In this document: positions 7,440 to 14,083 of the stretch, one piece after another
Layout: each line of letters starts with the position of its first letter
How positions within the stretch are numbered: position 1 is the first letter of the stretch
Assembly (NCBI GenBank): GCA_964504075.1
Contig: CAZDCT010000010.1
Span: forward strand, 1-18,030
Source: JAHJCL01 sp964504075
GTDB taxonomy: Bacteria; Patescibacteriota; Minisyncoccia; Minisyncoccales; DG-74-3
Reading direction: 5' to 3'
Length of the DNA: 18,030 nucleotides
Program-made: the position numbers and the translations under genes
The notes under the pieces: generated by a model
Told to the model about the DNA's origin: nothing
The model's input: the letters and a program-made list of their open reading frames with translations, nothing else
Database searches by the model: none

Positions 7440-8446
7440 TATTTTTTAGACATTACACTTTTCTTATATAAATCCAAGTTCTCTAAGATCACCCCCGTGC
7501 CTTTTGCCACACAATACAAAGCCTCTTCAGCCAGAATACAAGGAACACCAGTAGATTGAGCAATAAGTTCAGGAAGATTTCTTAATAAAGAGCCGCCCCC
7601 AGTAAGAACCATACCCTTATCCATTATATCAGCAGACAATTCAGGAGGAGTTTCTCTTAAAACTGATTTAACTACCTGAATGATTTCTTCTAAGGTGTCT
7701 GAAATTGCTTCACAAATCTCATTAGAAGAAACACGAATTGTACGAGGCAAACCTAAAATAAGATCTCTTCCCTTGATTTGTATTTGCCTTGCCTCTTTTT
7801 CGGGAATAGCTGAACCAATTTCTATTTTAATTATTTCAGCTGTCCGCCCCCCTATTGCTAAATTGTGTTTTCTTTTAACATAATCAGAGATTGCTGTATC
7901 TATTTTATCTCCAGCCACTCTTGCTGAGCGACAAGTTACTATTCCACCCAAAGAAATCACAGCCACCTCAGCTGTTCCGCCACCAATATCAACAATCATG
8001 TTTCCTGAACAAGAATTAATTGGAACATCAGCTCCAATGGCAGCTAAAATTGGCTCTTTAGCCAAATAAACTGCTTTGGCTCCAGCTGCAATTCCAGCCT
8101 CAATTACTGCTCTTTTCTCAGTAGAAGTAGAGCAAGCTGGGACACCAATTAATAATTCAGGTCTAATTACCCGAAAAACACCTGAAACTTTATCTATAAA
8201 ATATCTCAACATTGCCTGAGTTACTCTATAGTCTGCAATCACTCCATCTTTTAATGGTCTATAAACCCTAATTGTATCTGGAGTTCTTCCCAGCATATCT
8301 TTAGCCTTCTGCCCTACTGCCAAAATTTTATTATCTTGTAAATCAACTGCAACCACTGATGGTTCTCGCAAAACCACTCCTTTTCCAGGCAGAAAAACTA
8401 AAGAATTGCAAGTTCCAAGGTCAATTCCAATTTTTGTAATAAACAT
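7439..8446 (-). CDS. MreB/actin homologue, copy 2 (divergent paralogue)
   Basis: A second MreB-family actin of 335 residues, about as long as typical MreB but clearly diverged from copy 1 at 2632-3699. Phosphate-1 is DLGTCNS (9-15), phosphate-2 is DIGGGTAEV (153-161), and the adenosine motif is TGGGSLLRNL. The loop usually reading IEEPMAAAIGA is AKEPILAAIGA, so one acidic residue is replaced by lysine while the second glutamate is kept. The amphipathic N-terminal helix of copy 1 is missing. It heads the six-gene unit behind its own promoter. The two could co-polymerise or make separate filaments; sequence alone cannot decide. Confidence 0.93.
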   Translation of the reverse strand: MFITKIGIDLGTCNSLVFLPGKGVVLREPSVVAVDLQDNKILAVGQKAKDMLGRTPDTIRVYRPLKDGVIADYRVTQAMLRYFIDKVSGVFRVIRPELLIGVPACSTSTEKRAVIEAGIAAGAKAVYLAKEPILAAIGADVPINSCSGNMIVDIGGGTAEVAVISLGGIVTCRSARVAGDKIDTAISDYVKRKHNLAIGGRTAEIIKIEIGSAIPEKEARQIQIKGRDLILGLPRTIRVSSNEICEAISDTLEEIIQVVKSVLRETPPELSADIMDKGMVLTGGGSLLRNLPELIAQSTGVPCILAEEALYCVAKGTGVILENLDLYKKSVMSKK

Positions 8447-8464
8447 ATATTTTTAGCTTTGAGC

Positions 8465-8493
8465 TTGTTTAATTTTAACTAAAATTGTAAACT
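8465..8493 (+). promoter_or_regulatory. Possible promoter of the PEGA-protein gene
   Basis: TTGTTT, 17-base spacer, TAAACT on the plus strand, ending 25 bases before the ATG. The -10 box matches the consensus at four of six positions, so this is a weak call made mainly because the 72-base divergent gap must serve both directions. Confidence 0.35.
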
Positions 8494-8513
8494 TTATCAA
8501 GTATGTAGTTCAA
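8484..8513 (-). promoter_or_regulatory. Promoter of the mreB2-holB-frr-rseP-proS-mreB unit
   Basis: Minus-strand TTGAAC, 18-base spacer, TACAAT. The -10 box ends 37 bases before the mreB copy 2 ATG. It lies in the 72-base gap shared with the divergent PEGA gene and overlaps the weaker plus-strand promoter candidate, so the two directions might compete for polymerase. Confidence 0.55.
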
Positions 8514-8518
8514 ACATT

Positions 8519-9367
8519 ATGAATAAAAATTTTAGAACAATCTTATTATTTATCTGCTTTACTTTATTCTTAATTGCTGCTCCCTTAATAATCCTTTCTT
8601 CGCAAGGATATCGTATAGATTTAAATCCTTCAGAAGGCAGAATAAAAATAACTCAAACAGGAGGTTTGTTTTTAAGAGTTTTACCAAGACAAGCAGAGAT
8701 TTTTTTAGATTCAAAACCCAAAAAAACAACTAATTTTTTCTTTAGTTCTGCTTTGATTGAAAATCTGATACCTAAAAAATATCAAGTTTTAGTTAAAAAA
8801 CAGGGTTATCATTCTTGGCAAAAAGAAGTGGAAGTAAGAGAAAAAGAGGTTACAGCGATTGATAATATTTTTCTCTTTCCTCAAAATCCCGAATTTAAAA
8901 CCCTAACCAAAGAGGAAACAAATCAGTTCTTAATCCTACTTAATAACAACCACGAAGTTGATTTAGATGAATTGTTGCTCGATCAAGACACCTATCAAGC
9001 TTTAGAACAAATGAATGGTTTTAAGCTTTCTCCTGATTCTAAAAAATTGGTTTACTTTTCAGACCATGAAATCTGGATTCTTTTCTTAAAAGAAAAACAA
9101 GACCAGCCCTCTAAAAAAGCTGGTGAAAAACTTTTCTTAATGCGATTATCAGAAAAAATTAAAGATGTTCTTTGGCTTAATTCTTATTATTTGGTGTTTA
9201 GTACTGAAAATAAAATTAAAATAAGTGAGATTGATGAACGCGACAGAATAAATATGATTGATTTGGTTGAATATGAAAACCCAGAAATATTTTTCAACAA
9301 AAAAGACAAAAGATTATATGTTTTGAGCAATGAAATCTGGCATCAATCTCAAGCTTTACTTCCCTAA
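8519..9367 (+). CDS. PEGA-domain membrane protein
   Basis: Likely envelope protein of unknown role. Of 282 residues: a hydrophobic N-terminal anchor (about 8-28), the motif QTGGLFLRVLPRQAEIFLD that opens a PEGA-like beta domain (about 46-120; LIPKKYQVLVKKQGYHSW is its core), then segments with SPDSKKLVYFSDHEIWIL that look like beta-propeller blades. The anchor implies the rest lies outside the membrane. Similar proteins are common in Parcubacteria genomes by my recollection. It is the only plus-strand gene here. Its TAA stop overlaps the TAG stop of the converging nuclease gene, with no hairpin between them. It may be shorter than relatives; the propeller looks incomplete. Confidence 0.85.
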   Translation: MNKNFRTILLFICFTLFLIAAPLIILSSQGYRIDLNPSEGRIKITQTGGLFLRVLPRQAEIFLDSKPKKTTNFFFSSALIENLIPKKYQVLVKKQGYHSWQKEVEVREKEVTAIDNIFLFPQNPEFKTLTKEETNQFLILLNNNHEVDLDELLLDQDTYQALEQMNGFKLSPDSKKLVYFSDHEIWILFLKEKQDQPSKKAGEKLFLMRLSEKIKDVLWLNSYYLVFSTENKIKISEIDERDRINMIDLVEYENPEIFFNKKDKRLYVLSNEIWHQSQALLP

Positions 9368-10074
9368 GAAGCAACTTTTCCGTATCTTTTATTGTGAGCT
9401 GCAATTTTTTTCTTAAAATCTTTCCAATTAATCTCTCCTTCACCAGTCATTCTACAAACTTCTTTAAAAACACAATATTTACACTGCCAGTTTTTAGGCC
9501 AATCAATTAATCTTTCCGGAATAATATTGGTATCAATTTTAGTTTTAAGCTTTTTTAATCCAGCTAAAAGCTTCTTAACTCTTTTTGGTTCATAATCTAA
9601 TTGAAACTCTTTTAATTCTTGATTATCTTTGCTGACATAAATCAATATTCCTTTCTTAGGATCCAAGAAGTGCATATAAAGCTGAAGCTGATTAATGTGC
9701 TCTTCTTTTGGTTCTTCTAATCCTCTAAAAATCATACTGTTCATACTTTTAATATCAACAACATATAAGTCCTTGCCGTCACTAACAATAATATCAGCTC
9801 TGCCTGAAATTAGTTCTTGAGGAGGAATCTTTACCTCAGAAGCAACAACATGAATCTCTCTCATGCTTAGCAAGGGCCTCATAATCAATTGATGAATGTA
9901 GTCTCCGTGCTCAAACAATCTTAAAATTCTTGCTTCTAAATCTTTTTTAGGAACATTCTTAAATTTAAAAAATATTGCCCTAGAACACTTACCAGCATCA
10001 CTAATATAAAAGTGATGCTGTTCTCTGTCTTTATGCTGATCCAGATAGTATTGATTAATTCGTTCTCTTAACAT
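9364..10074 (-). CDS. PD-(D/E)XK nuclease, Cas4/RecB-like with probable Fe-S cluster
   Basis: Predicted DNA exonuclease or repair nuclease of 236 residues. The RecB/Cas4-type core is visible: GRADIIV (D94), VDIKS giving the D107-x-K109 metal site, and the QLQLY motif (Q129-x3-Y133). Four cysteines, C30 in GKCSRA and C198-x2-C201-x5-C207 near the C-terminus, match the arrangement that holds a 4Fe-4S cluster in Cas4. There is no CRISPR array and no cas1 or cas2 in the window, so adaptation is not implied; a housekeeping repair role is more likely. It has its own promoter with almost no leader and ends tail-to-tail against the PEGA gene. Confidence 0.88.
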   Translation of the reverse strand: MLRERINQYYLDQHKDREQHHFYISDAGKCSRAIFFKFKNVPKKDLEARILRLFEHGDYIHQLIMRPLLSMREIHVVASEVKIPPQELISGRADIIVSDGKDLYVVDIKSMNSMIFRGLEEPKEEHINQLQLYMHFLDPKKGILIYVSKDNQELKEFQLDYEPKRVKKLLAGLKKLKTKIDTNIIPERLIDWPKNWQCKYCVFKEVCRMTGEGEINWKDFKKKIAAHNKRYGKVAS

Positions 10075-10082
10075 GTTGACTA

Positions 10083-10111
10083 ATCATAACCTTGAACTTT
10101 AAATTCATCAA
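10083..10111 (-). promoter_or_regulatory. Leaderless promoter of the nuclease gene
   Basis: Minus-strand TTGATG, exact 17-base spacer, TATGAT. The -10 box ends 8 bases before the ATG, so transcription should begin at or one or two bases before the start codon, leaving no room for a ribosome binding site. The -35 box directly abuts the terminator hairpin of the ribosomal unit. Confidence 0.7.
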
Positions 10112-10134
10112 GCCCGAGAGAAAATCTCTCGGGC
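10112..10134 (-). terminator. Hairpin terminator of the ribosomal-protein unit
   Basis: Perfect inverted repeat GCCCGAGAG / CTCTCGGGC (9 base pairs, extendable by one A-T) around a short A-rich loop. It is the most GC-rich stem in the window and lies 37 bases after the rpsI stop. The run after the stem on the minus strand is TTGATGAATTT rather than a clean U-tract, so termination may be partial or of a different type. Confidence 0.7.
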
Positions 10135-10171
10135 GAAAATATGTCTGAGAATAGGCTAAGTCTATTATAAA

Positions 10172-10732
10172 TTAACGCTTTTGCCATTGGGGAGCACGAC
10201 GAGCTCGTTTTAATCCAAACTTTTTCCTCTCCCTCATTCTTGAATCACGAGTTAAATATCCTGCTTTTTTCAATTCTTGCCTAAAATCAGAATTAAATTT
10301 GACTAAAGCTCTTGTTATGCCATGCCTTAAAGCCTCTGCCTGAGCATTAAAGCCTCCACCCTTTAAGACCACTGTAATCCTAAACTTATCCAAACAATCC
10401 ATTTTAACAAGCGGTGCTTTAACAATTTCCTGAAGTTTTCGCATAGGAAAATAGACATCAAAAGATTTGTTATTAACTAAAATCACTTTTTCTCCACGGG
10501 GAAAAATCCTTACCCTAGCCACAGCTGTTTTCCTTCTTCCAACTGCTTCAAAATATTTTCCTGAACCTGCTTTCTTAGAAACAGATTTCTTTAGCTTTTT
10601 AGCTTTAGGCTTTTTAATTACTTTTTTCTTTCGCCGAGCTTCCAAAGGAAGCGAAGGTGAAGAAGAGGACTTCGTCCTCTTCGCCTGTTTGATTGTTTTT
10701 TTAGTTTTCTTTTCTGTTTTTTCTTTTACCAT
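10172..10732 (-). CDS. rpsI: 30S ribosomal protein uS9 with long lysine-rich N-terminal extension
   Basis: Small-subunit protein whose C-terminal tail reaches the P-site tRNA. The core begins near residue 59 with KYFEAVGRRKTAVARVRIFP and ends in RARRAPQWQKR, the normal tail. Before it come nearly 60 residues rich in lysine and serine, partly encoded by two small palindromes. I place the start at the ATG at 10732, one base after the rplM stop; an in-frame TTG three codons upstream overlaps rplM and is less likely. Core length is normal. It ends the long ribosomal unit and is followed by a hairpin terminator. Confidence 0.95.
   Translation of the reverse strand: MVKEKTEKKTKKTIKQAKRTKSSSSPSLPLEARRKKKVIKKPKAKKLKKSVSKKAGSGKYFEAVGRRKTAVARVRIFPRGEKVILVNNKSFDVYFPMRKLQEIVKAPLVKMDCLDKFRITVVLKGGGFNAQAEALRHGITRALVKFNSDFRQELKKAGYLTRDSRMRERKKFGLKRARRAPQWQKR
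10638..10652. repeat. Small palindrome in the rpsI extension (1)
   Basis: GCTTCC-AAA-GGAAGC on the plus strand: a perfect 6-base-pair stem with a 3-base loop, inside the region coding for uS9 residues 27-32. It sits 9 bases from a longer palindrome. Confidence 0.7.
10662..10682. repeat. Small palindrome in the rpsI extension (2)
   Basis: GAAGAGGAC-TTC-GTCCTCTTC on the plus strand: a perfect 9-base-pair stem with a 3-base loop, coding for uS9 residues 17-24. An outer pair, GCGAAG at 10651-10656 and CTTCGC at 10679-10684, can nest around it. Confidence 0.8.
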
Positions 10733-10733
10733 A

Positions 10734-11081
10734 TTACTCAAACTTCAATCTTTTAATTTGAATTGATCTTAATTTGTTCTTGGGCAGCATTCCATAAACT
10801 GCTATTTTTAAAACATTTCCAGGATCTTTTTTAAATAACACTTTTAAAGGTATTTCTTTGTCACTGCCGATATACCCCGAATGACGAAAATATGTTTTCT
10901 GATCCATTTTCTTGCCAGTTACCTTTATATTAGAAACATTTTTAACAATTACAATATCACCCATTTCTTTATGAGGCATAAAATCCGGCTTATGCTTGCC
11001 ACGCAATAAAACCGCTATCTCGGTTGCCAATCTACCCAAGATTTTACCCGAAGCATCAATTGTATGTGTTTCTCTTTGCAT
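10734..11081 (-). CDS. rplM: 50S ribosomal protein uL13, short form
   Basis: Early-assembly large-subunit protein binding 23S rRNA. At 115 residues it is shorter than E. coli L13 (142): it begins directly at THTIDASGKILGRLA and ends at LRSIQIKRLKFE, lacking about 15-20 residues at the N-terminus and about 10 at the C-terminus. The core GKHKPDF, VKNVSNIKVTGKK, YFRHSGY and VYGMLPKNKL motifs are all intact. It starts 4 bases after rplQ and ends one base before rpsI. Confidence 0.97.
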   Translation of the reverse strand: MQRETHTIDASGKILGRLATEIAVLLRGKHKPDFMPHKEMGDIVIVKNVSNIKVTGKKMDQKTYFRHSGYIGSDKEIPLKVLFKKDPGNVLKIAVYGMLPKNKLRSIQIKRLKFE

Positions 11082-11085
11082 AAAA

Positions 11086-11436
11086 TTATTCTACCAATTC
11101 TATTATTGCCATTTTTGCTCCATCAGATTTTCTGGGTTCTAATTTAATTATTCTTGTATATCCTCCTTTCCTATCTTTATACTGGGGAGCAATTTGATCA
11201 ATCATTTTTTTAACTATATCTTTAGAAAAAAACTTTAAAAGAAATCTTCTTGAAGCAAGGTCCCCTTTCTTGGCTTTAGTAATCAATTTTTCAGTAAAAC
11301 CAGAAACCTCTTTTGCCTTTGCTTGAGTTGTTTTAATTTTTTTATGCAACAAAAGAGAGCGAGACACGCTTTTCAAAAGAGCTTTTCTCTGATCTGTTTC
11401 TCGATTAAGTTTTCTTCCTTTTTTTCTTTTTTTCAT
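11086..11436 (-). CDS. rplQ: 50S ribosomal protein bL17
   Basis: Large-subunit protein near the peptide exit tunnel. The 116-residue product begins MKKRKKGRKLNRETDQRKAL, the standard opening of the family, which fixes the start at 11436. This start lies 32 bases inside the end of rpoA, and both frames read a common A-rich stretch there. The C-terminal GGYTRIIKLEPRKSDGAKMAIIELV is canonical. Confidence 0.97.
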   Translation of the reverse strand: MKKRKKGRKLNRETDQRKALLKSVSRSLLLHKKIKTTQAKAKEVSGFTEKLITKAKKGDLASRRFLLKFFSKDIVKKMIDQIAPQYKDRKGGYTRIIKLEPRKSDGAKMAIIELVE

Positions 11437-12202
11437 CTTTTTTGACAGAAGTTTTTTTGGTTTTTACTGCTTTTCTCTTTTTAACCACTTTTTTAATTGT
11501 TTCTTTTTTCTCAACTTCTTTCTTAAAAGTATTGGCAATCAAAGAAAAATGCTTTACTAAAATCTCTGAAGCCTGAGCAAAAGCATCTTCCGGCGACACA
11601 CTTCCATCAGTCTCAATTTCCAAAAATAGTCTATCAAAATCAGTTCTCTCACCCACCCTCATATTCTCAACCCTAAAGCTTACTTTTTGAACTGGTGTAA
11701 AAATAGCATCTAAAACTATTGCTCCTATTTCTAATTTTTGCTGTTTACTTGCTCCACGGGGCAAATAACCCACCCCTTTCTCTATCTTAATTTCCATTTC
11801 TAACTCAGCTGATTTTTGAGTTAAGGTAGCTATGGGACAATCTTTATTAATTAATTCCACTTGACTGGGAAACTTAAAATCAGAAGCTTTTATCTTTTTT
11901 TCGCCCTTGATTTTCAGATTTGCTTTTTGAGGCTCATCACCATGAAGATTAAATCTCATCTGCTTAAGATTCTGCATTATTAAAATTACATCTTCTAAAA
12001 CTCCGGGTATAGTTGAAAATTCATGAGCCACACCCTTAATTATTACCTGTGTTACAGCTGCTCCAGAAAGAGAAGAAAGAAGAACTCTTCTCAAACTGTT
12101 TCCAATAGTAACTCCATAGCCCGGATATAAAGCTTCTATTTCAAACCTGGCCCAATTATTCTTTTTTTCAACAATTTTTGGTTTTTTAGGATAAGAAATC
12201 AT
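11405..12202 (-). CDS. rpoA: RNA polymerase alpha subunit without the C-terminal domain
   Basis: Assembly platform of RNA polymerase. I place the start at the ATG at 12202 (MISYPKKPKIVEKKNNWARF), 4 bases after rpsD; an upstream in-frame start at 12265 would run well into rpsD and adds unrelated residues. The product is 265 residues against about 310-330 usually. The N-terminal domain is complete: YPGYGVTIGNSLRRVLLSS (27-45), IPGVLEDV (65-72), GYLPRG (145-150), and FTPVQKVSFRVEN (168-180). After ANTFKKE (about 223-229) comes only a lysine-rich tail of about 40 residues; the helix-hairpin-helix DNA- and activator-binding C-terminal domain is missing. Response to UP elements and class I activators is thus not expected. 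Confidence 0.95.
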   Translation of the reverse strand: MISYPKKPKIVEKKNNWARFEIEALYPGYGVTIGNSLRRVLLSSLSGAAVTQVIIKGVAHEFSTIPGVLEDVILIMQNLKQMRFNLHGDEPQKANLKIKGEKKIKASDFKFPSQVELINKDCPIATLTQKSAELEMEIKIEKGVGYLPRGASKQQKLEIGAIVLDAIFTPVQKVSFRVENMRVGERTDFDRLFLEIETDGSVSPEDAFAQASEILVKHFSLIANTFKKEVEKKETIKKVVKKRKAVKTKKTSVKKDEKKKKRKKT

Positions 12203-12206
12203 ATGT

Positions 12207-12836
12207 TTATCTTGAATAAAATTCAAATATAGCTGACACCTCGACTGGGGGTGCCGCTTCTTCAAACGTTGGTAAAGACTTTATTGTTCCCTCTAATTGA
12301 CTGATGTTCAAAGATATCCAACTTGGAGTTGAACGTTTTTTAAGAGCAGAAACAATATCTTTAAAAATACCTTTTTTAAGAGAGGATGGTCGAATTTTAA
12401 TCTTATCCCCTTTTTTGACTGAAAAAGCAGAAGTATTAACAATTCTATCATTAACTAAAAAATGGCGATGAGAAATAAATTGTCTTGCCTGACTTCGAGA
12501 ATCAGCAAAACCTAATTTAAAAACAACATTGTCTAAACGTCTCTCTAGGATCTGAATTAAGCGCACTCCAGCATCTTCCGCCCCACCCTTTTTTGCTAAG
12601 ATCTTTTTGACATAGTTACGAAATTGTCTCTCTTTCAAATTATACCAATTTTTTAATTTCTGTTTTTCCCTTAATTCTTTGCCATATTCAGAAAGAGGAC
12701 GAGATCTTCTTTTTCTTTTTTGGCCTGGTGGATAAGGTTTTCTAACCATTGGACATTTTGGCGACAAACATCTTTCACCCTTTAAAAAAAGCTTCTCTCC
12801 TAATCTACGGCAAATTTTACATTTATCATTTTTCAT
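12207..12836 (-). CDS. rpsD: 30S ribosomal protein uS4, zinc-binding form
   Basis: Primary 16S rRNA-binding protein of the small-subunit body. The 209 residues begin with CKIC (6-9) and C...C further on (about 23 and 28), the four-cysteine zinc site of the C+ form. The S4 RNA-binding domain follows: RLDNVVFKLGFADSRSQARQ and HFLVNDRIVNTSAFSVKKGD. Alpha-operon position between rpsK (31-base gap) and rpoA matches the E. coli order. In E. coli uS4 represses its own operon by binding its mRNA; no such site can be judged here. Confidence 0.97.
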   Translation of the reverse strand: MKNDKCKICRRLGEKLFLKGERCLSPKCPMVRKPYPPGQKRKRRSRPLSEYGKELREKQKLKNWYNLKERQFRNYVKKILAKKGGAEDAGVRLIQILERRLDNVVFKLGFADSRSQARQFISHRHFLVNDRIVNTSAFSVKKGDKIKIRPSSLKKGIFKDIVSALKKRSTPSWISLNISQLEGTIKSLPTFEEAAPPVEVSAIFEFYSR

Positions 12837-12867
12837 TTAATGTTTTATATAAAGCTAATAAACTGTT

Positions 12868-13317
12868 TTATACCCTACGGGGCTTAGGAGGTCGACAACC
12901 ATTATGAGGCACAGGAGTTACATCAGTCATTGAAATAATCTCAAAGCTATGATTAGCAACAGAACGAATAGCTGATTCTCTGCCAGACCCAATTCCCTTA
13001 ACAATAACAATTATTTTTTTAATATTCATTTTTTCAGCAGCCGCACACATTGCTTCAGCTGCTTTTGATGCAGCAAAAGGAGTACCCTTTTTGGTGCCCT
13101 TAAAACCAATACTGCCTGCTGTCACCCAATGCAAAACATTTCCTTTAAGGTCAGTTAAGGTAAGAATGGTATTGTTATATGAAGAATAAATATAGAGCTT
13201 AGCTTCTTTGGTTTTCTGAGAAGTTTTTTTAACCTCTTTTCTAAGCTTTGCTTCTATTGTTTCTCTTTCTTTTAATAACTCTTTTTCAGTTTGAACTGCA
13301 ATACGTTTTTTTCCCAT
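12868..13317 (-). CDS. rpsK: 30S ribosomal protein uS11
   Basis: Platform protein near the Shine-Dalgarno helix. I chose the ATG at 13317 (MGKKRIAVQ), 7 bases after rpsM; an in-frame upstream start at 13377 would overlap rpsM by over 50 bases. The 149-residue product carries a charged N-terminal extension of about 35 residues, then the standard core: LYIYSSYNNTILTLTD, TPFAASKAAE, IIVIVKGIGSGRESAIR and the tail DVTPVPHNGCRPPKPRRV. Confidence 0.96.
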   Translation of the reverse strand: MGKKRIAVQTEKELLKERETIEAKLRKEVKKTSQKTKEAKLYIYSSYNNTILTLTDLKGNVLHWVTAGSIGFKGTKKGTPFAASKAAEAMCAAAEKMNIKKIIVIVKGIGSGRESAIRSVANHSFEIISMTDVTPVPHNGCRPPKPRRV

Positions 13318-13324
13318 AGTTTTA

Positions 13325-13714
13325 TTACTTAGCGGCTGGAGGAGGTTTTCTTCCGCTGCCCACGGTTTTTCTAACATTGCCTCGAACAGTTCTTGAATTA
13401 GTTCTAGTCTTCTGACCTCTTACTGGCAATCCCCTAGTATGACGTGTTCCTCTGTGGCTTCCAATATCTTTTAATCTTTTAATATTAGTCATAATGGTTC
13501 TTTTCAGCATTCCCTCAATCTTGTATTTTTTTTCAAGAATATCCTTTAGCTTATTAATTTCATCTGGTTTCAAATCAGAAGCTCGACGAGAATAATCAAT
13601 TTTAGCTTCAGTCAAAATATCCTCACTCAAAGATCGACCTATTCCAAATACATAGGTCAAAGCAACTACTATTCGTTTGTTGTCGGGGATATTAATCCCA
13701 GCAATTCTTGGCAT
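13325..13714 (-). CDS. rpsM: 30S ribosomal protein uS13
   Basis: Head protein contacting P-site tRNA and forming bridges to the large subunit. It has 129 residues. MPRIAGINIPDNKRIVVALT opens it; IGSHRGTRHTRGLPVRGQ and the basic C-terminal tail TRTNSRTVRG are conserved. An AAGGA Shine-Dalgarno sequence within the last codons of rpmJ lies 5 bases before the ATG, one of few clear ribosome binding sites in this window. Confidence 0.97.
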   Translation of the reverse strand: MPRIAGINIPDNKRIVVALTYVFGIGRSLSEDILTEAKIDYSRRASDLKPDEINKLKDILEKKYKIEGMLKRTIMTNIKRLKDIGSHRGTRHTRGLPVRGQKTRTNSRTVRGNVRKTVGSGRKPPPAAK

Positions 13715-13716
13715 TT

Positions 13717-13830
13717 TTATCCTTGTCTTTGTTTATGCTTTGGATTTTTACAAATTACATAAACTCGTCCTTTTCTACGGACGATTTTACAATTTTTACA
13801 AATTTTTTTAACAGATGGTCTTACTTTCAT
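13717..13830 (-). CDS. rpmJ: 50S ribosomal protein bL36
   Basis: Zinc-binding protein that helps set the 23S rRNA structure near the GTPase-associated centre. Only 37 residues, read directly from the sequence: MKVRPSVKKICKNC at the start and KNPKHKQRQG at the end. C11, C14, C27 and H32 form the zinc site, so this is the C+ type. The ATG overlaps the infA stop as ATGA and the stop lies 2 bases before rpsM. An AAGGA sequence lies upstream at the end of infA. Confidence 0.95.
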   Translation of the reverse strand: MKVRPSVKKICKNCKIVRRKGRVYVICKNPKHKQRQG

Positions 13831-14054
13831 ATTCTTTTATCCTTGCCCCTATAAACTATTCTTCCCCTTTCTTGATCATAAGAACTCATTTCTACTGTAA
13901 CCCTATCTCCAGGCAAAACCTTAATTCGGTAAATTCTCAACTTACCTGCAAGATGAGCTAAAATTTCTTTTCCCTCGTCTAATTTTACCCGAAAAAGAGT
14001 ATTGGGCAATGAATCTAAAACTGTTCCTTGTTTCCTTAAAATATTTCTTTTCAT
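13827..14054 (-). CDS. infA: Translation initiation factor IF-1
   Basis: Binds the A site during initiation and supports IF-2 and IF-3. The 75-residue OB-fold protein shows GTVLDSLPNTLFRVKLDEGK, ILAHLAGKLR, YRIKVLPGDRVTVEMSSYD and GRIVYR, all standard. It follows the large surface-protein gene after 29 bases and overlaps rpmJ by 4. In many bacteria secY, adk and map come just before; here a surface protein takes that place. Confidence 0.97.
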   Translation of the reverse strand: MKRNILRKQGTVLDSLPNTLFRVKLDEGKEILAHLAGKLRIYRIKVLPGDRVTVEMSSYDQERGRIVYRGKDKRI

Positions 14055-14083
14055 TCAAATAAAATCTAACAGATATTTTCTAT

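Noticed and set aside
10467..10766. Plus-strand open frame of 99 codons opposite rpsI
   Set aside because: Antisense to the conserved uS9 core and its lysine-rich extension; the phenylalanine/leucine-rich product is a mirror of AAA/AAG codons.
11405..11460. Frameshift in the A-rich end of rpoA hiding a C-terminal domain
   Set aside because: rplQ starts within this stretch with a canonical N-terminus, so no room remains for another 70 residues in any frame. An assembly indel could only change the tail.
12203..12265. Longer rpoA start at 12265
   Set aside because: It would overlap rpsD by over 50 bases and adds residues unlike any alpha subunit; the ATG at 12202 begins the conserved sequence.
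13318..13377. Longer rpsK start at 13377
   Set aside because: The added residues are the rpsM tail read in another frame; the ATG at 13317 lies just after rpsM.
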